From the NCBI GenBank assembly GCA_023460255.1, contig JAEWQZ010000318.1:1-8142 (forward strand): a stretch of 8,142 bases of DNA, read 5' to 3'. This stretch comes from Actinomycetes bacterium. Its GTDB lineage: Bacteria; Actinomycetota; Actinomycetes; Actinomycetales; Cellulomonadaceae. Below the pieces are notes generated by a model. It saw only the letters and a program-made list of their open reading frames with translations. It ran no database searches and was not told the origin of the DNA. The first letter of the stretch is position 1. Every line of letters starts with the position of its first letter. Both the position numbers and the translations under genes were made by a program. Shown here piece after piece: positions 1 to 5,547 of this stretch.

Positions 1-452
1 GAGCCCGCGAGGACGGCCCGAGCGGCCCACGCGTGCCTGCCCAGGGGCAGCCCCGGCCGCGGGGCGAGGGACGCGGCGACCGGACCGCCGCGGGGCAGCC
101 GCAGGCGGTAGGTCTCCGCCGACAGCGCCCCGACGACGACGCCGGCCACCCCGCAGAACAGCACGTCGGCGAGGGGGCTGGTCGTCCCGAGGGCGAGACC
201 GCCCTGGCCGTACCAGCGGATCCCGATGACCAGGGCCAGCGCGATCCCGAACAGGCCGCCGCTCAGCCGGTGCAGCCGGTGCCGGCGCAGGTACTGCGCG
301 ACGACGTAGGCCTCCGTCGGCGTGGTCGCCCCGGCGAGCCACCGCACGTCCCGGTCGTACACCCGGGTGGCGACGATCCGGGTCGCGACGATGGTGACCG
401 GCACCGCGAGGAGCAGGAGCACCACCGTCACCATGGCTGCGCCGCCGGTCAT
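1..452 (-). CDS. Putative integral membrane protein, 3' end outside window
   Basis: Reading the minus strand from ATG at 452 gives 150 codons without a stop before the window edge, so the C-terminus is missing. The start follows a GGAAGG Shine-Dalgarno stretch (about 460-465). The visible product has three hydrophobic segments, at about residues 7-25, 65-80 and 94-112. The first is followed by a basic, charged stretch (residues 25-40, then YLRRHRLHR at 54-62), and a Pro/Arg-rich section follows the third. I do not recognise the family and no catalytic motif is visible. It is divergent from the gene at 497 across a 44-bp spacer, so the two may share control. Codon composition (strong G/C third positions) and hydrophobic patterning support this frame over the Arg/Pro-rich plus-strand frames overlapping it. 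Confidence 0.72.
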   Translation of the reverse strand, partial: MTGGAAMVTVVLLLLAVPVTIVATRIVATRVYDRDVRWLAGATTPTEAYVVAQYLRRHRLHRLSGGLFGIALALVIGIRWYGQGGLALGTTSPLADVLFCGVAGVVVGALSAETYRLRLPRGGPVAASLAPRPGLPLGRHAWAARAVLAG

Positions 453-496
453 CGTCCCGCCTTCCGTTTGGCCTATTGGCATAGTACATTGGGCCA
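453..496. promoter_or_regulatory. Compact divergent promoter with repeated TTGGC motifs
   Basis: Only 44 bp separate two divergent starts. The spacer is unusually AT-rich for this genome. It holds TTGGCC (468-473), ATTGGC (475-480) and ATTGGGCC (489-495 region). TTGGCC at 468-473 and GGCCAA at 492-497 form inverted arms 18 nt apart. TACATT (485-490) resembles a -10 hexamer lying 6 nt before the ATG at 497, which would make that mRNA leaderless. The arrangement suggests a promoter plus an operator, but no specific regulator can be named. Confidence 0.45.
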
Positions 497-1117
497 ATGA
501 CCGAGGCAATGCCCCCCGCCGACCCCGAGCCGCCGGTCGGTGATGCGTCGGCCCTCGCGCCCGTGGACGACCCGACGGTGGAGACGCTCCTGCCTGCCCG
601 GTCCACCGGACGCAACGTCGCCCTCCTCGTCGCGGGTGTCGCGGTGCTCGCGGGGGCGTGGTGGAGCTCGGACGTCCTGCGTCCGTCGCTCGTCGAGGAC
701 TCGTCGGCCGGCGTCGCCGGGCCGTCCGGGGACCTGTTCGTGACCGTCTCCGAGGTTCGCGCGCAGGGGTGGCCGTGGGTCGAGGTCGTCGACGTGCCGG
801 GCGTCCCCGGGGCCACGCCCGCCGAGGTCCACCTCGCACCGGGGCTGCTCACCGACGGGGGCGACCTGGAGCAGGTCACGCGCCTCGGGCCCGGGGATCG
901 CGGGACCGGGACGCACGGACGCCTCGCCCACGGTCAGGTCGGCACCATGACGATCCTGTGGGAGGTCACGGACTGCCAGGCGCTCGCGAGCAGCTTCGGC
1001 GCCGGCACCACCGTCATCACCCGGTCGGGGCTGGGCTTCGGGAACGAGGAGACGCTGCCCGTGTGGGCCTCGCCCGACTGGTTAGCGGGTGAGGAGTCGG
1101 AGTCCGGGGTCTGCTGA
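497..1117 (+). CDS. Membrane-anchored protein of unknown function
   Basis: The 206-residue product starts with an acidic, Pro-rich cytoplasmic stretch (1-37). One transmembrane helix follows (about 41-56, VALLVAGVAVLAGAWW), then an exported-type domain of about 145 residues. There is no cleavable signal site or lipobox, so it is probably a single-pass protein with its C-terminal domain outside the cell. The outer part has only two cysteines, C160 (in VTDCQAL) and C206, the very last residue; they could form a disulfide. I do not recognise a named domain. The ATG start sits 6 nt after a possible -10 hexamer and lacks a clear Shine-Dalgarno, consistent with a leaderless message. A second in-frame ATG lies at codon 5. 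It converges on the flavodoxin gene downstream. Confidence 0.75.
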   Translation: MTEAMPPADPEPPVGDASALAPVDDPTVETLLPARSTGRNVALLVAGVAVLAGAWWSSDVLRPSLVEDSSAGVAGPSGDLFVTVSEVRAQGWPWVEVVDVPGVPGATPAEVHLAPGLLTDGGDLEQVTRLGPGDRGTGTHGRLAHGQVGTMTILWEVTDCQALASSFGAGTTVITRSGLGFGNEETLPVWASPDWLAGEESESGVC

Positions 1118-1118
1118 G

Positions 1119-1152
1119 CCCCGGCTGCGGGGTCGGCGGCGGTCAGCCGACC
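1119..1152. terminator. Candidate hairpins between convergent genes
   Basis: Directly after the stop at 1117 lie CCCCG/CGGGG arms (1119-1123 and 1128-1132, 4-nt loop). Overlapping them are GGTCGGC/GCCGACC arms (1131-1137 and 1146-1152, 8-nt loop). No T-run follows, as is common in high-GC actinomycetes. The position between two convergent genes fits transcription termination. The rest of the gap to 1216 shows nothing further. Confidence 0.4.
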
Positions 1153-1216
1153 GACGACCACGGCGAGCTCGAGCGCCGACTCGCCCGGCCCGGCGCCGCC
1201 GACGTCCCGGGCAGGG

Positions 1217-1786
1217 TCAGACCCGGCCGAGGCTGAGTCCGAAGCCGCGCTCCGCCACGGGCACCGTGCGCGGGGTGGGCAGCGCCGCGCGGCCGCCGAC
1301 GCGCTGAGCCCACTCGCGCACCTGCGCCATGTCGCGCCAGTCGCCGTGCGGCACGTAGGTGTCCATGCCGGCGGCGACCTTGGGGTCCAGGCGGCCGGCG
1401 AACGTCGCGTGCCCGCGGACGTCGACGCCCCGCAGGCACCGTCCGAGGTGGCCGGGCAGGTCGGTGTCCAGGCCGCACAGGCGCTCCACGAGCGCGTCGC
1501 CGTCCGGCGTCCCGCCGACGGGGCCGCTCGAGAAGAGCCAGACCGGACGGTCGGCCAGCTCGCCCCGGGCCCGCTTGGCCAGCCGCCGCGCGTCCCACAT
1601 CCACTGCTCGTGGTACACGGCGGAGCCGACGACGACGACGTCGAACCCCTCGACGCCCTGCACGACGGCGGCGGGCAGCAGGCGGACCTGGTGGCCGCAG
1701 GAGTGCAGGATCGACCCGACCGCCTGCGCGATGCCCTTCGTGGCGCCGTGCCGCGACGCGTAGGTGACCAGCACCTTCGCTGCCAT
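1217..1786 (-). CDS. Flavodoxin domain-containing protein
   Basis: The 189-residue product begins with the flavodoxin fold signature. Beta-1 (KVLVTYAS) leads into the FMN phosphate loop T8-Y-A-S-R-H-G-A-T16. The second strand and loop VVVGSAVYHEQW (51-62) and a LFSSGPVGG loop (84-92) should flank the isoalloxazine ring. The helix GDWRDMAQVREWA (148-160) is typical of the actinobacterial flavodoxin-domain group related to HemG-type menaquinone-dependent protoporphyrinogen oxidase (COG4635-like). A cytosolic FMN electron carrier or reductase is therefore likely, but the substrate is unknown; calling it a true HemG would go too far. ATG at 1786 follows a TGGAGG Shine-Dalgarno (about 1791-1796). 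The gene is divergent from the LLM oxidoreductase, with a DosR-like box 82 bp upstream, which suggests induction under low oxygen or NO. Confidence 0.85.
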   Translation of the reverse strand: MAAKVLVTYASRHGATKGIAQAVGSILHSCGHQVRLLPAAVVQGVEGFDVVVVGSAVYHEQWMWDARRLAKRARGELADRPVWLFSSGPVGGTPDGDALVERLCGLDTDLPGHLGRCLRGVDVRGHATFAGRLDPKVAAGMDTYVPHGDWRDMAQVREWAQRVGGRAALPTPRTVPVAERGFGLSLGRV

Positions 1787-2027
1787 GGCGCCTCCAGGGG
1801 TCCCTGGGCGGGGGCGGCGACGTTGTCGCCCACTTCGAGGCTGACCGAGCGGCGCCGGAGAGGACTAGGGACCAAAGTCCCAGGTCTGGCGGGCAAACCG
1901 GGCGACGCCCGCGGGACCGGGCGCCGGATCATGATCGAACCGTGTCGGTGGTCGGCCGTAGCGTCCGGAGAGGACCGGTGCGGAGGACGACGCCGCCGGG
2001 CGCCGTGCACCGGACGAGGAGGCAGCC
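1787..2027. promoter_or_regulatory. Divergent intergenic region of flavodoxin and LLM genes
   Basis: This 241-bp region holds both 5' ends and the DosR-like box. It also has a perfect 10-bp palindrome GATCATGATC (1927-1936) and a near-dyad CCAGGG-GT-CCCTGG (1794-1807) beside the flavodoxin ribosome site. AGGAGG at 2017-2022 sits 5 nt before the GTG at 2028 and fixes the LLM start. I cannot assign convincing -35/-10 pairs for either gene. Confidence 0.5.
1868..1881 (-). promoter_or_regulatory. DosR/DevR-like operator box
   Basis: The minus strand reads GGGACTTTGGTCCC. The mycobacterial DosR (DevR) consensus core is GGGACTWWAGTCCC, so the site has one deviation, and the GGGAC/GTCCC arms are intact. 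It lies 82 bp upstream of the flavodoxin start and 147 bp upstream of the LLM gene start. The flanking bases do not match the extended TTS/SAA edges. The site match is seen directly; regulation by a DosR/OsdR-type response regulator is inferred, since none is encoded here. Confidence 0.6.
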
Positions 2028-2837
2028 GTGCGGTACGGCATCGAGGTCGTCCCGTTCGGGCCCTACGCGGAGCCCGGACCCGTCGTGGAGCTGGCCAGGG
2101 CCGCCGAGGCCGCCGGCTGGGACGGGCTGTGCATCTGGGACCACTGCCACTTCTGGGGCGGCGTCGGCGACCCGTGGGTCACCCTGGCGGCGGTGGCCTG
2201 CGCGACCGACCGCCTCCGGCTGGTCACCGACGTGTCGCCGGTCCCCCGGTACCGCCCGCACATGCTGGCGCGGTCGGTGCACGCGCTCGACGCGCTGAGC
2301 GGTGGGCGGTTCACGTTCGGCGCCGGGCTGGGCGTCGCGGAGGACCTCGCCCCGCTGGGTGACCACCGCGACGACCGGACCCGGGCCGCGATGACCGACG
2401 AGGCCCTCGAGCTCGTCGTGCGGTGGTGCAACGCCGAGACGGTCGACCACGAGGGCGAGCACTACGTCGCGACGGCGGCGCAGGTCGCGAACCGGGCCAC
2501 CCAGACCCCGCGCGTCCCGGTGTGGATCGGTGGCTGGAGCCGGCCCGCGCTGCGTCGGGCGGCGCGCTGGGACGGCTGGATCACGTCGGCGATCGACGAG
2601 ACGCAGTCGGTCGTCTGTTCGCCCGAGGACCTGGCCGGCTCCGTCACCTACCTGCGTGCGCAGGGCGCACGGGAGGGCTTCGACGTCGCTGTGAACGGGA
2701 CGACGACCGCCGGCGAGCGCGGGCTCGCCCCTGCGTACGCGGAGGCCGGCGCGACGTGGTGGTTCGAGTCGGTGTTCGGGCTGCGCGGCAGTCACGAGCA
2801 GATGCTCGAGCGCGTCTCCGCCGGCCCGCCGCGCTGA
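2028..2837 (+). CDS. LLM class flavin-dependent oxidoreductase
   Basis: The 269-residue product has the bacterial luciferase-like TIM-barrel pattern. It shows an N-terminal strand MRYGIEVVPFG, then LARAAEAAGWDGLCIWDH (22-39). DPWVTLAAVACATDRLRLVTDV (48-69) follows, then PRYRPHMLARSVHALDALSGGRFTFGAGLG across 73-102, the segment most typical of F420/FMN-dependent LLM enzymes. PRVPVWIGGWSRPALRRAAR (161-180) and WDGWI close the core. It would use reduced FMN or F420 in the cytosol; the substrate cannot be read from sequence. It is somewhat short for the family (usually about 280-350), mainly through compact C-terminal helices. GTG at 2028 is chosen because AGGAGG sits at the right distance. It is divergent from a flavodoxin-domain gene, giving a flavin-redox neighbourhood. 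Confidence 0.9.
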   Translation: MRYGIEVVPFGPYAEPGPVVELARAAEAAGWDGLCIWDHCHFWGGVGDPWVTLAAVACATDRLRLVTDVSPVPRYRPHMLARSVHALDALSGGRFTFGAGLGVAEDLAPLGDHRDDRTRAAMTDEALELVVRWCNAETVDHEGEHYVATAAQVANRATQTPRVPVWIGGWSRPALRRAARWDGWITSAIDETQSVVCSPEDLAGSVTYLRAQGAREGFDVAVNGTTTAGERGLAPAYAEAGATWWFESVFGLRGSHEQMLERVSAGPPR

Positions 2838-2916
2838 CGGCCGCGCGTCGCGAGCGGTCGCCGTACCGCCGGACGGGGCGCAGGCTGGACGGGAATACCG
2901 GGTCGCTGCGTGTGTT

Positions 2917-2934
2917 GATACCCCTGGGGGTATC
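2917..2934. promoter_or_regulatory. CsoR/CstR-family operator dyad
   Basis: GATACCCC-TG-GGGGTATC is a perfect 8-bp inverted repeat with a 2-nt spacer. This is the known operator architecture of the CsoR/RcnR/CstR family (a TACCCC/GGGGTA type dyad), which senses Cu(I), Ni/Co or persulfides. It lies 38 bp before the thioredoxin ATG. Its right arm merges into TATCCT (2931-2936), a plausible -10 hexamer, so a bound repressor would cover the promoter. Repression relieved by metal or reactive sulfur is inferred. Confidence 0.75.
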
Positions 2935-2936
2935 CT
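2931..2936 (+). promoter_or_regulatory. Possible -10 element of the thioredoxin operon
   Basis: TATCCT overlaps the right arm of the CsoR-type dyad. Transcription would begin near 2943, leaving a leader of about 30 nt that carries the GAGGAG ribosome site (2963-2968). No good -35 is visible at 17 nt; TTGATA at 2915-2920 is too close. The call rests mainly on the overlap geometry. Confidence 0.35.
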
Positions 2937-2972
2937 GAGACGACCTCCCGACCGACCGACCTGAGGAGCCGC

Positions 2973-3377
2973 ATGTCCACCGTCACCCTGACCGCCGAGA
3001 CGTTCGAGTCCACGATCGCCGACAACGGGATCGTCCTCGTCGACTTCTGGGCCGCCTGGTGCGGGCCGTGCCGCATGTTCGCACCGATCTTCGAGAAGGC
3101 GTCGGAGGAGAACCCCGACATCGTCTTCGGCAAGGTCGACACCGAGGCCGAGCAGGAGCTCGCCGCACAGGCCGGCATCACGTCGATCCCGACCCTGATG
3201 ATCTTCCGCGACGGCATCCTCGTCTTCGCGCAGCCCGGCGCCCTGCCGGCGGCCGCCCTCGAGGACCTCGTCCGCCAGGTGCGTGAGCTCGACATGGACG
3301 ACGTCCGGCGCCAGCTCGCCGAGCACGAGCACAGCGACCATGACCACGACCACAGCGAGCACGCGCACAGCCACTGA
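2973..3377 (+). CDS. Thioredoxin with C-terminal histidine-rich tail
   Basis: The 134-residue product is a classic cytosolic thioredoxin. It contains VDFWAAWCGPC with active-site C30 and C33, a KVDTEAEQELAAQAGI segment, the cis-proline loop SIPT (71-74, P73) and the LMIFRDGILV strand. It would reduce protein disulfides, oxidised partner proteins or persulfides. A canonical thioredoxin ends near residue 105-110. Here a helical linker (ELDMDDVRRQLAE) is followed by a tail with 8 His among the last 17 residues plus several Asp/Glu (from H118 to H134), a likely Cu, Zn or Ni binding segment. ATG at 2973 follows GAGGAG (2963-2968). A CsoR-type operator lies upstream and a DUF302 gene 12 nt downstream, so the pair is probably one metal- or sulfur-responsive operon. 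It is probably a specialised paralogue rather than the housekeeping trxA. Confidence 0.93.
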   Translation: MSTVTLTAETFESTIADNGIVLVDFWAAWCGPCRMFAPIFEKASEENPDIVFGKVDTEAEQELAAQAGITSIPTLMIFRDGILVFAQPGALPAAALEDLVRQVRELDMDDVRRQLAEHEHSDHDHDHSEHAHSH

Positions 3378-3389
3378 GCGGAGGACGCC

Positions 3390-3797
3390 GTGACCCTCCC
3401 CTCGTCCACGACGTACGGCACGTCGACGGTCGTCGACAGGCCGCTGACGGAGACCCTCGAGGCCACCCGCGCGGCGCTCGCCGCCCAGGGCTTCGGCGTC
3501 CTGACGGAGATCGACCTCGCGGCGACGCTGCGCGCCAAGCTGGGGGTCGAGATCCCGCCCCAGGTGATCCTCGGGGCGTGCAACCCGCCGTTCGCGCACC
3601 GGGCGCTCCAGGCCGAGGAGTCCATCGGGCTGCTGCTGCCCTGCAACGTCGTCGTGCGCGCCCTGGAGGACGGCCGCACGCTCGTGCAGTCGCTCGACCC
3701 GCTGACGATGGTGTCCGTCACCGGCAACGCCGGGCTGGCTGACGTCGCACAGGAGGCCGCGGAGCGCCTGGCGGCCGTGCACGCAGCCCTCGCCTGA
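3390..3797 (+). CDS. DUF302 domain-containing protein
   Basis: The 135-residue product matches the DUF302 pattern: an N-terminal strand, TLEATRAALAAQGFGVLTEID (about 22-42), the LGACNPPFAHRAL motif (61-73) and ESIGLLLPCNVVVR (77-90), then a short region around DPLTM. The family's biochemical role is not established. The two cysteines, C64 in GACNP and C85 in LPCNV, sit in its most conserved positions and could bind metal or carry persulfide. It is cytosolic, with no signal or membrane segment. GTG at 3390 is preceded by GGAGG (3380-3384), and the 12-nt gap to the thioredoxin stop indicates cotranscription from the CsoR-type promoter. This suggests the protein is a partner or substrate of that thioredoxin in metal or reactive-sulfur handling (inference). 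Confidence 0.88.
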   Translation: MTLPSSTTYGTSTVVDRPLTETLEATRAALAAQGFGVLTEIDLAATLRAKLGVEIPPQVILGACNPPFAHRALQAEESIGLLLPCNVVVRALEDGRTLVQSLDPLTMVSVTGNAGLADVAQEAAERLAAVHAALA

Positions 3798-3820
3798 GGC
3801 ACCGCCCCCCGCACGTCATC

Positions 3821-3835
3821 CCCGCAGATCGCGGG
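3821..3835. terminator. Candidate hairpin between convergent genes
   Basis: CCCGC (3821-3825) and GCGGG (3831-3835) form a short GC stem with a 5-nt loop, within the 54-bp gap between the convergent DUF302 and gluconokinase genes. There is no T-run. It may serve either direction. Confidence 0.35.
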
Positions 3836-3851
3836 AAGCTGAGGCCGACCG

Positions 3852-4385
3852 CTACGGGCGGCCCGGCGCGATGCCCAACGCCTCCAGCGCGCGGTCCGCG
3901 ACCTGTTCCGGCGGGACGTCGACGACCACCACGACGCCGTCCTCCCCCGCGACGAGCGGCTCCAGCGTCGCGAGCTGCGAGCCGAGCAACGACGCCGGCA
4001 TGAAGTGCCCCGCTCGCCCGTCGAGGCGCGGGGCGATGAGCTCCGGCACCGCCGTCAGGTGCACGAACCGGACCCTCCCGTCGGCCTCGCGCAGCACGTC
4101 CCGGTAGGCGCGCCGCAGCGCGGAGCACGTGACGATCGTGCTGCGACCGGCCGCGGCCTGCGCCGTCAGCCAGTCCCGCAACGCCTCGAGCCAGGGCCGG
4201 CGGTCGGCGTCGTCCAGGGGGATGCCGGCGGCCATCTTCTCGACGTTGGCCCGTGGGTGGAAGTCGTCGGCCTCCGCGTAGGGCCAGCCGAGCCGCCGCT
4301 CGAGGAGCTGGGCCAGGGTCGTCTTGCCCGACCCCGAGACACCCATGATCACCAGGTGCACCGGGCCAACGCCGTCCTCCGCCAT
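3852..4385 (-). CDS. gntK: Gluconokinase (GntK family)
   Basis: It phosphorylates D-gluconate to 6-phosphogluconate with ATP, feeding the pentose phosphate pathway. The 177-residue product has the Walker A loop GVSGSGKTT (15-23) and the gluconate-site motif EADDFHPRANVEKMAAG (38-54) followed by PLDDADRRPWL. It also has TCSALRRAYRDVLR (86-99) and GHFMPASLLGSQLATLE (126-142), all diagnostic of the thermoresistant-type GntK; the length is normal. ATG at 4385 is preferred because GGAAGAG (4394-4400) lies 8 nt upstream. An in-frame GTG at 4394 overlaps that Shine-Dalgarno stretch and is a weaker alternative. No gluconate permease or GntR regulator is adjacent. It is divergent from the gene at 4497 and looks monocistronic. 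Confidence 0.95.
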   Translation of the reverse strand: MAEDGVGPVHLVIMGVSGSGKTTLAQLLERRLGWPYAEADDFHPRANVEKMAAGIPLDDADRRPWLEALRDWLTAQAAAGRSTIVTCSALRRAYRDVLREADGRVRFVHLTAVPELIAPRLDGRAGHFMPASLLGSQLATLEPLVAGEDGVVVVVDVPPEQVADRALEALGIAPGRP

Positions 4386-4393
4386 GGCCCCCA

Positions 4394-4400
4394 CTCTTCC
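4394..4400 (-). promoter_or_regulatory. Shine-Dalgarno deciding the gntK start
   Basis: The minus strand reads GGAAGAG here, 8 nt before the ATG at 4385. It overlaps the alternative GTG at 4394, which therefore would have no usable ribosome site. Confidence 0.5.
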
Positions 4401-4484
4401 GTCCGACGCCCGGCCCGTGCCACCTCTCGGGGCGACGGCCCCACGTCACCCCGCGGGTGGACGGGGGTCCCGCGCGCGGCCCAG

Positions 4485-4490
4485 TAGACT
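4485..4490 (+). promoter_or_regulatory. -10 element of a probable leaderless promoter
   Basis: TAGACT is followed by exactly 6 nt (CCCTCC) and then the GTG at 4497, so transcription should start on or next to the first base of the start codon. No Shine-Dalgarno sequence exists between them. This geometry is typical of leaderless actinobacterial mRNAs. The -35 region is unclear. Confidence 0.65.
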
Positions 4491-4496
4491 CCCTCC

Positions 4497-4799
4497 GTGA
4501 TCTTCAAGGGGGTCGGTGAGGGACGTCCCTACCCTGACCATGGCCTGACGACGACGAAGCAGTGGGCGGAGGTCCCGCCGCGCCAGGTGCGCCTCGACGA
4601 GCTCGTCACCACCAAGCGCACCCTCAGCCTGGACGCCCTCCTCGCGGAGGACTCCACGTTCTACGGGGACCTCTTCGCGCACGTCGTCCAGTACAAGGGC
4701 GTCATGTACCTCGAGGACGGGCTGCACCGCGCGGTCCGCGCCGCCCTCCAGCAGCGGCCCGTGCTGCACGCCCGAGTGCTGGTGCTGGACGAGGGATGA
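4497..4799 (+). CDS. Small conserved actinobacterial protein, 'VapB family antitoxin' type
   Basis: The 100-residue product has the conserved opening MIFKGVGEGRPYPDHG, then PRQVRLDELVTTK (28-40), a helical LSLDALLAEDSTFYGDLFAHVV (53-74), and YLEDGLHRAVRAALQQRPVL (71-90). From memory, actinobacterial homologues with this opening are often annotated as type II VapB antitoxins. No VapC/PIN toxin lies beside it, and the sequence lacks an obvious AbrB or ribbon-helix-helix start. The VRLDEL...DGLHRAVRAAL pattern instead recalls the ParB/sulfiredoxin-like fold (DG-HR motif), though this is only a resemblance. Translation probably starts at GTG 4497 on a leaderless mRNA. The stop overlaps the next gene's ATG by 4 nt (ATGA), so the two are translationally coupled and probably work together. 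Confidence 0.85.
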   Translation: MIFKGVGEGRPYPDHGLTTTKQWAEVPPRQVRLDELVTTKRTLSLDALLAEDSTFYGDLFAHVVQYKGVMYLEDGLHRAVRAALQQRPVLHARVLVLDEG

Positions 4800-5467
4800 G
4801 CCAGTACCGCGACCCGGAGCGTGCGCTCCGCCGCCGCCGCAAGCACGAGCGGCAGGCTGTCGTCTTCGGCTCCCTCATCGCCTTCCTGGCCCTCGCGGGG
4901 CTGGGCGCCACCGCCGTCTACACGGGCGCGATGGAGGTCCCCTTCCTCGACCGCGAGTTCACGACGCCGGAGCCGGAGAACACCGCACCGGTCTTCGACG
5001 CGCCGCCGTGCGTGCCCCCGGACACGCTGCCCGTCGCCGCGACCACCACCCAGATCCGGGTGCTCAACGGCACGAGCCGGGTCGGCCTGGCCGGGCAGAC
5101 CGACCTGGCCCTCAAGGCGCGGGGCTTCGTCACGATCGAGGTGGGCAACTACCTGCCGGTGGGCGTCCAGGGCACCGCGCGGATCCGGTTCGGCGAGCAG
5201 GGCGTGGCGACCGCGTACACGCTCGCCGCGCACGTGCCGGACCCGATCTTCGTCCTCGACCGTCGGGAGGACGCCACCGTCGACCTCATCCTCGGCGAGC
5301 AGTGGAACGACCTGACGGCCGAGAGTGACGTGACCCTCGTGGCGACCGAGCCGCTGGCCGACCCGACGGGCTGCGTCCCGATGGCCGACGCGCTGGTGAA
5401 CGCCCAGCCCGCTCCCTCGCCGTCGCCCTCGCCGAGCGCCGAGGCGTCTGCCGCGCCGGAGGGCTGA
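4796..5467 (+). CDS. Membrane-anchored LytR C-terminal domain protein
   Basis: The 223-residue product has a very basic cytoplasmic N-terminus (RALRRRRKHERQ), one transmembrane helix (about 21-44) and then an extracellular part. Residues 86-172 form a LytR_C-like domain with the typical TTQIRVLNGTSRVGLAGQ opening, the ALKARGFVTIEVGN segment and a DLILGEQW end. The tail is low-complexity Pro/Ser/Ala (PSPSPSPSAEAS). This domain is found at the C-terminus of LCP enzymes that attach wall polymers to peptidoglycan. The catalytic LCP domain is absent here, so this is a stand-alone module, possibly binding cell wall. C72 and C193 flank the domain and could form a disulfide. ATG at 4796 lies inside the end of the preceding gene, with GAGGG directly before it, so expression depends on that gene's translation. 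Confidence 0.88.
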   Translation: MSQYRDPERALRRRRKHERQAVVFGSLIAFLALAGLGATAVYTGAMEVPFLDREFTTPEPENTAPVFDAPPCVPPDTLPVAATTTQIRVLNGTSRVGLAGQTDLALKARGFVTIEVGNYLPVGVQGTARIRFGEQGVATAYTLAAHVPDPIFVLDRREDATVDLILGEQWNDLTAESDVTLVATEPLADPTGCVPMADALVNAQPAPSPSPSPSAEASAAPEG

Positions 5468-5481
5468 GGCCGGACAGAGCT

Positions 5482-5532
5482 GTGCCCCCGACACGGGCCG
5501 ACGGACGCTCTCGTCGGCCCACGCGGGGGCAC
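5482..5532 (+). terminator. Long GC-rich two-part hairpin terminator
   Basis: GTGCCCCCG (5482-5490) pairs with CGGGGGCAC (5524-5532). Inside it, GGGCCGAC (5495-5502) pairs with GTCGGCCC (5513-5520) around a 10-nt loop, with a small internal loop between the stems. It starts 14 nt after the LytR_C-protein stop, so it probably ends that operon. No U-tract follows. Confidence 0.65.
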
Positions 5533-5547
5533 GGCCCCTGGGGGGCT

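Noticed and set aside
1794..1807. A second DosR-like or other operator (CCAGGG-GT-CCCTGG)
   Set aside because: It contains only one GGGAC half-site, overlaps the flavodoxin ribosome site, and short GC dyads are expected by chance here.
1927..1936. Palindrome GATCATGATC as a regulatory site
   Set aside because: It is a perfect 10-bp palindrome, but no known operator class matches and no second copy is seen in the window. It is kept only as a note.
934..2010. A 358-codon minus-strand frame spanning the flavodoxin gene and its intergenic regions
   Set aside because: It is Arg/Ser/Pro-rich low complexity and crosses promoters and terminators. The overlapping 189-codon frame has the flavodoxin motifs.
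2891..2916. A second CsoR half-site in GGAATACCGGG upstream of the dyad
   Set aside because: It lacks the C4/G4 run and has no inverted partner, so it is probably coincidental.
1929..3782. A 617-codon minus-strand open frame across the LLM, thioredoxin and DUF302 genes
   Set aside because: The product is Arg/Gly/Pro/His-rich without any domain, and it lies opposite three genes with clear family motifs. It is a high-GC antisense artefact.
4497..4799. A VapBC toxin-antitoxin locus
   Set aside because: No PIN-domain toxin precedes or follows. The neighbour is a LytR_C membrane protein, so the toxin-antitoxin reading is not supported.
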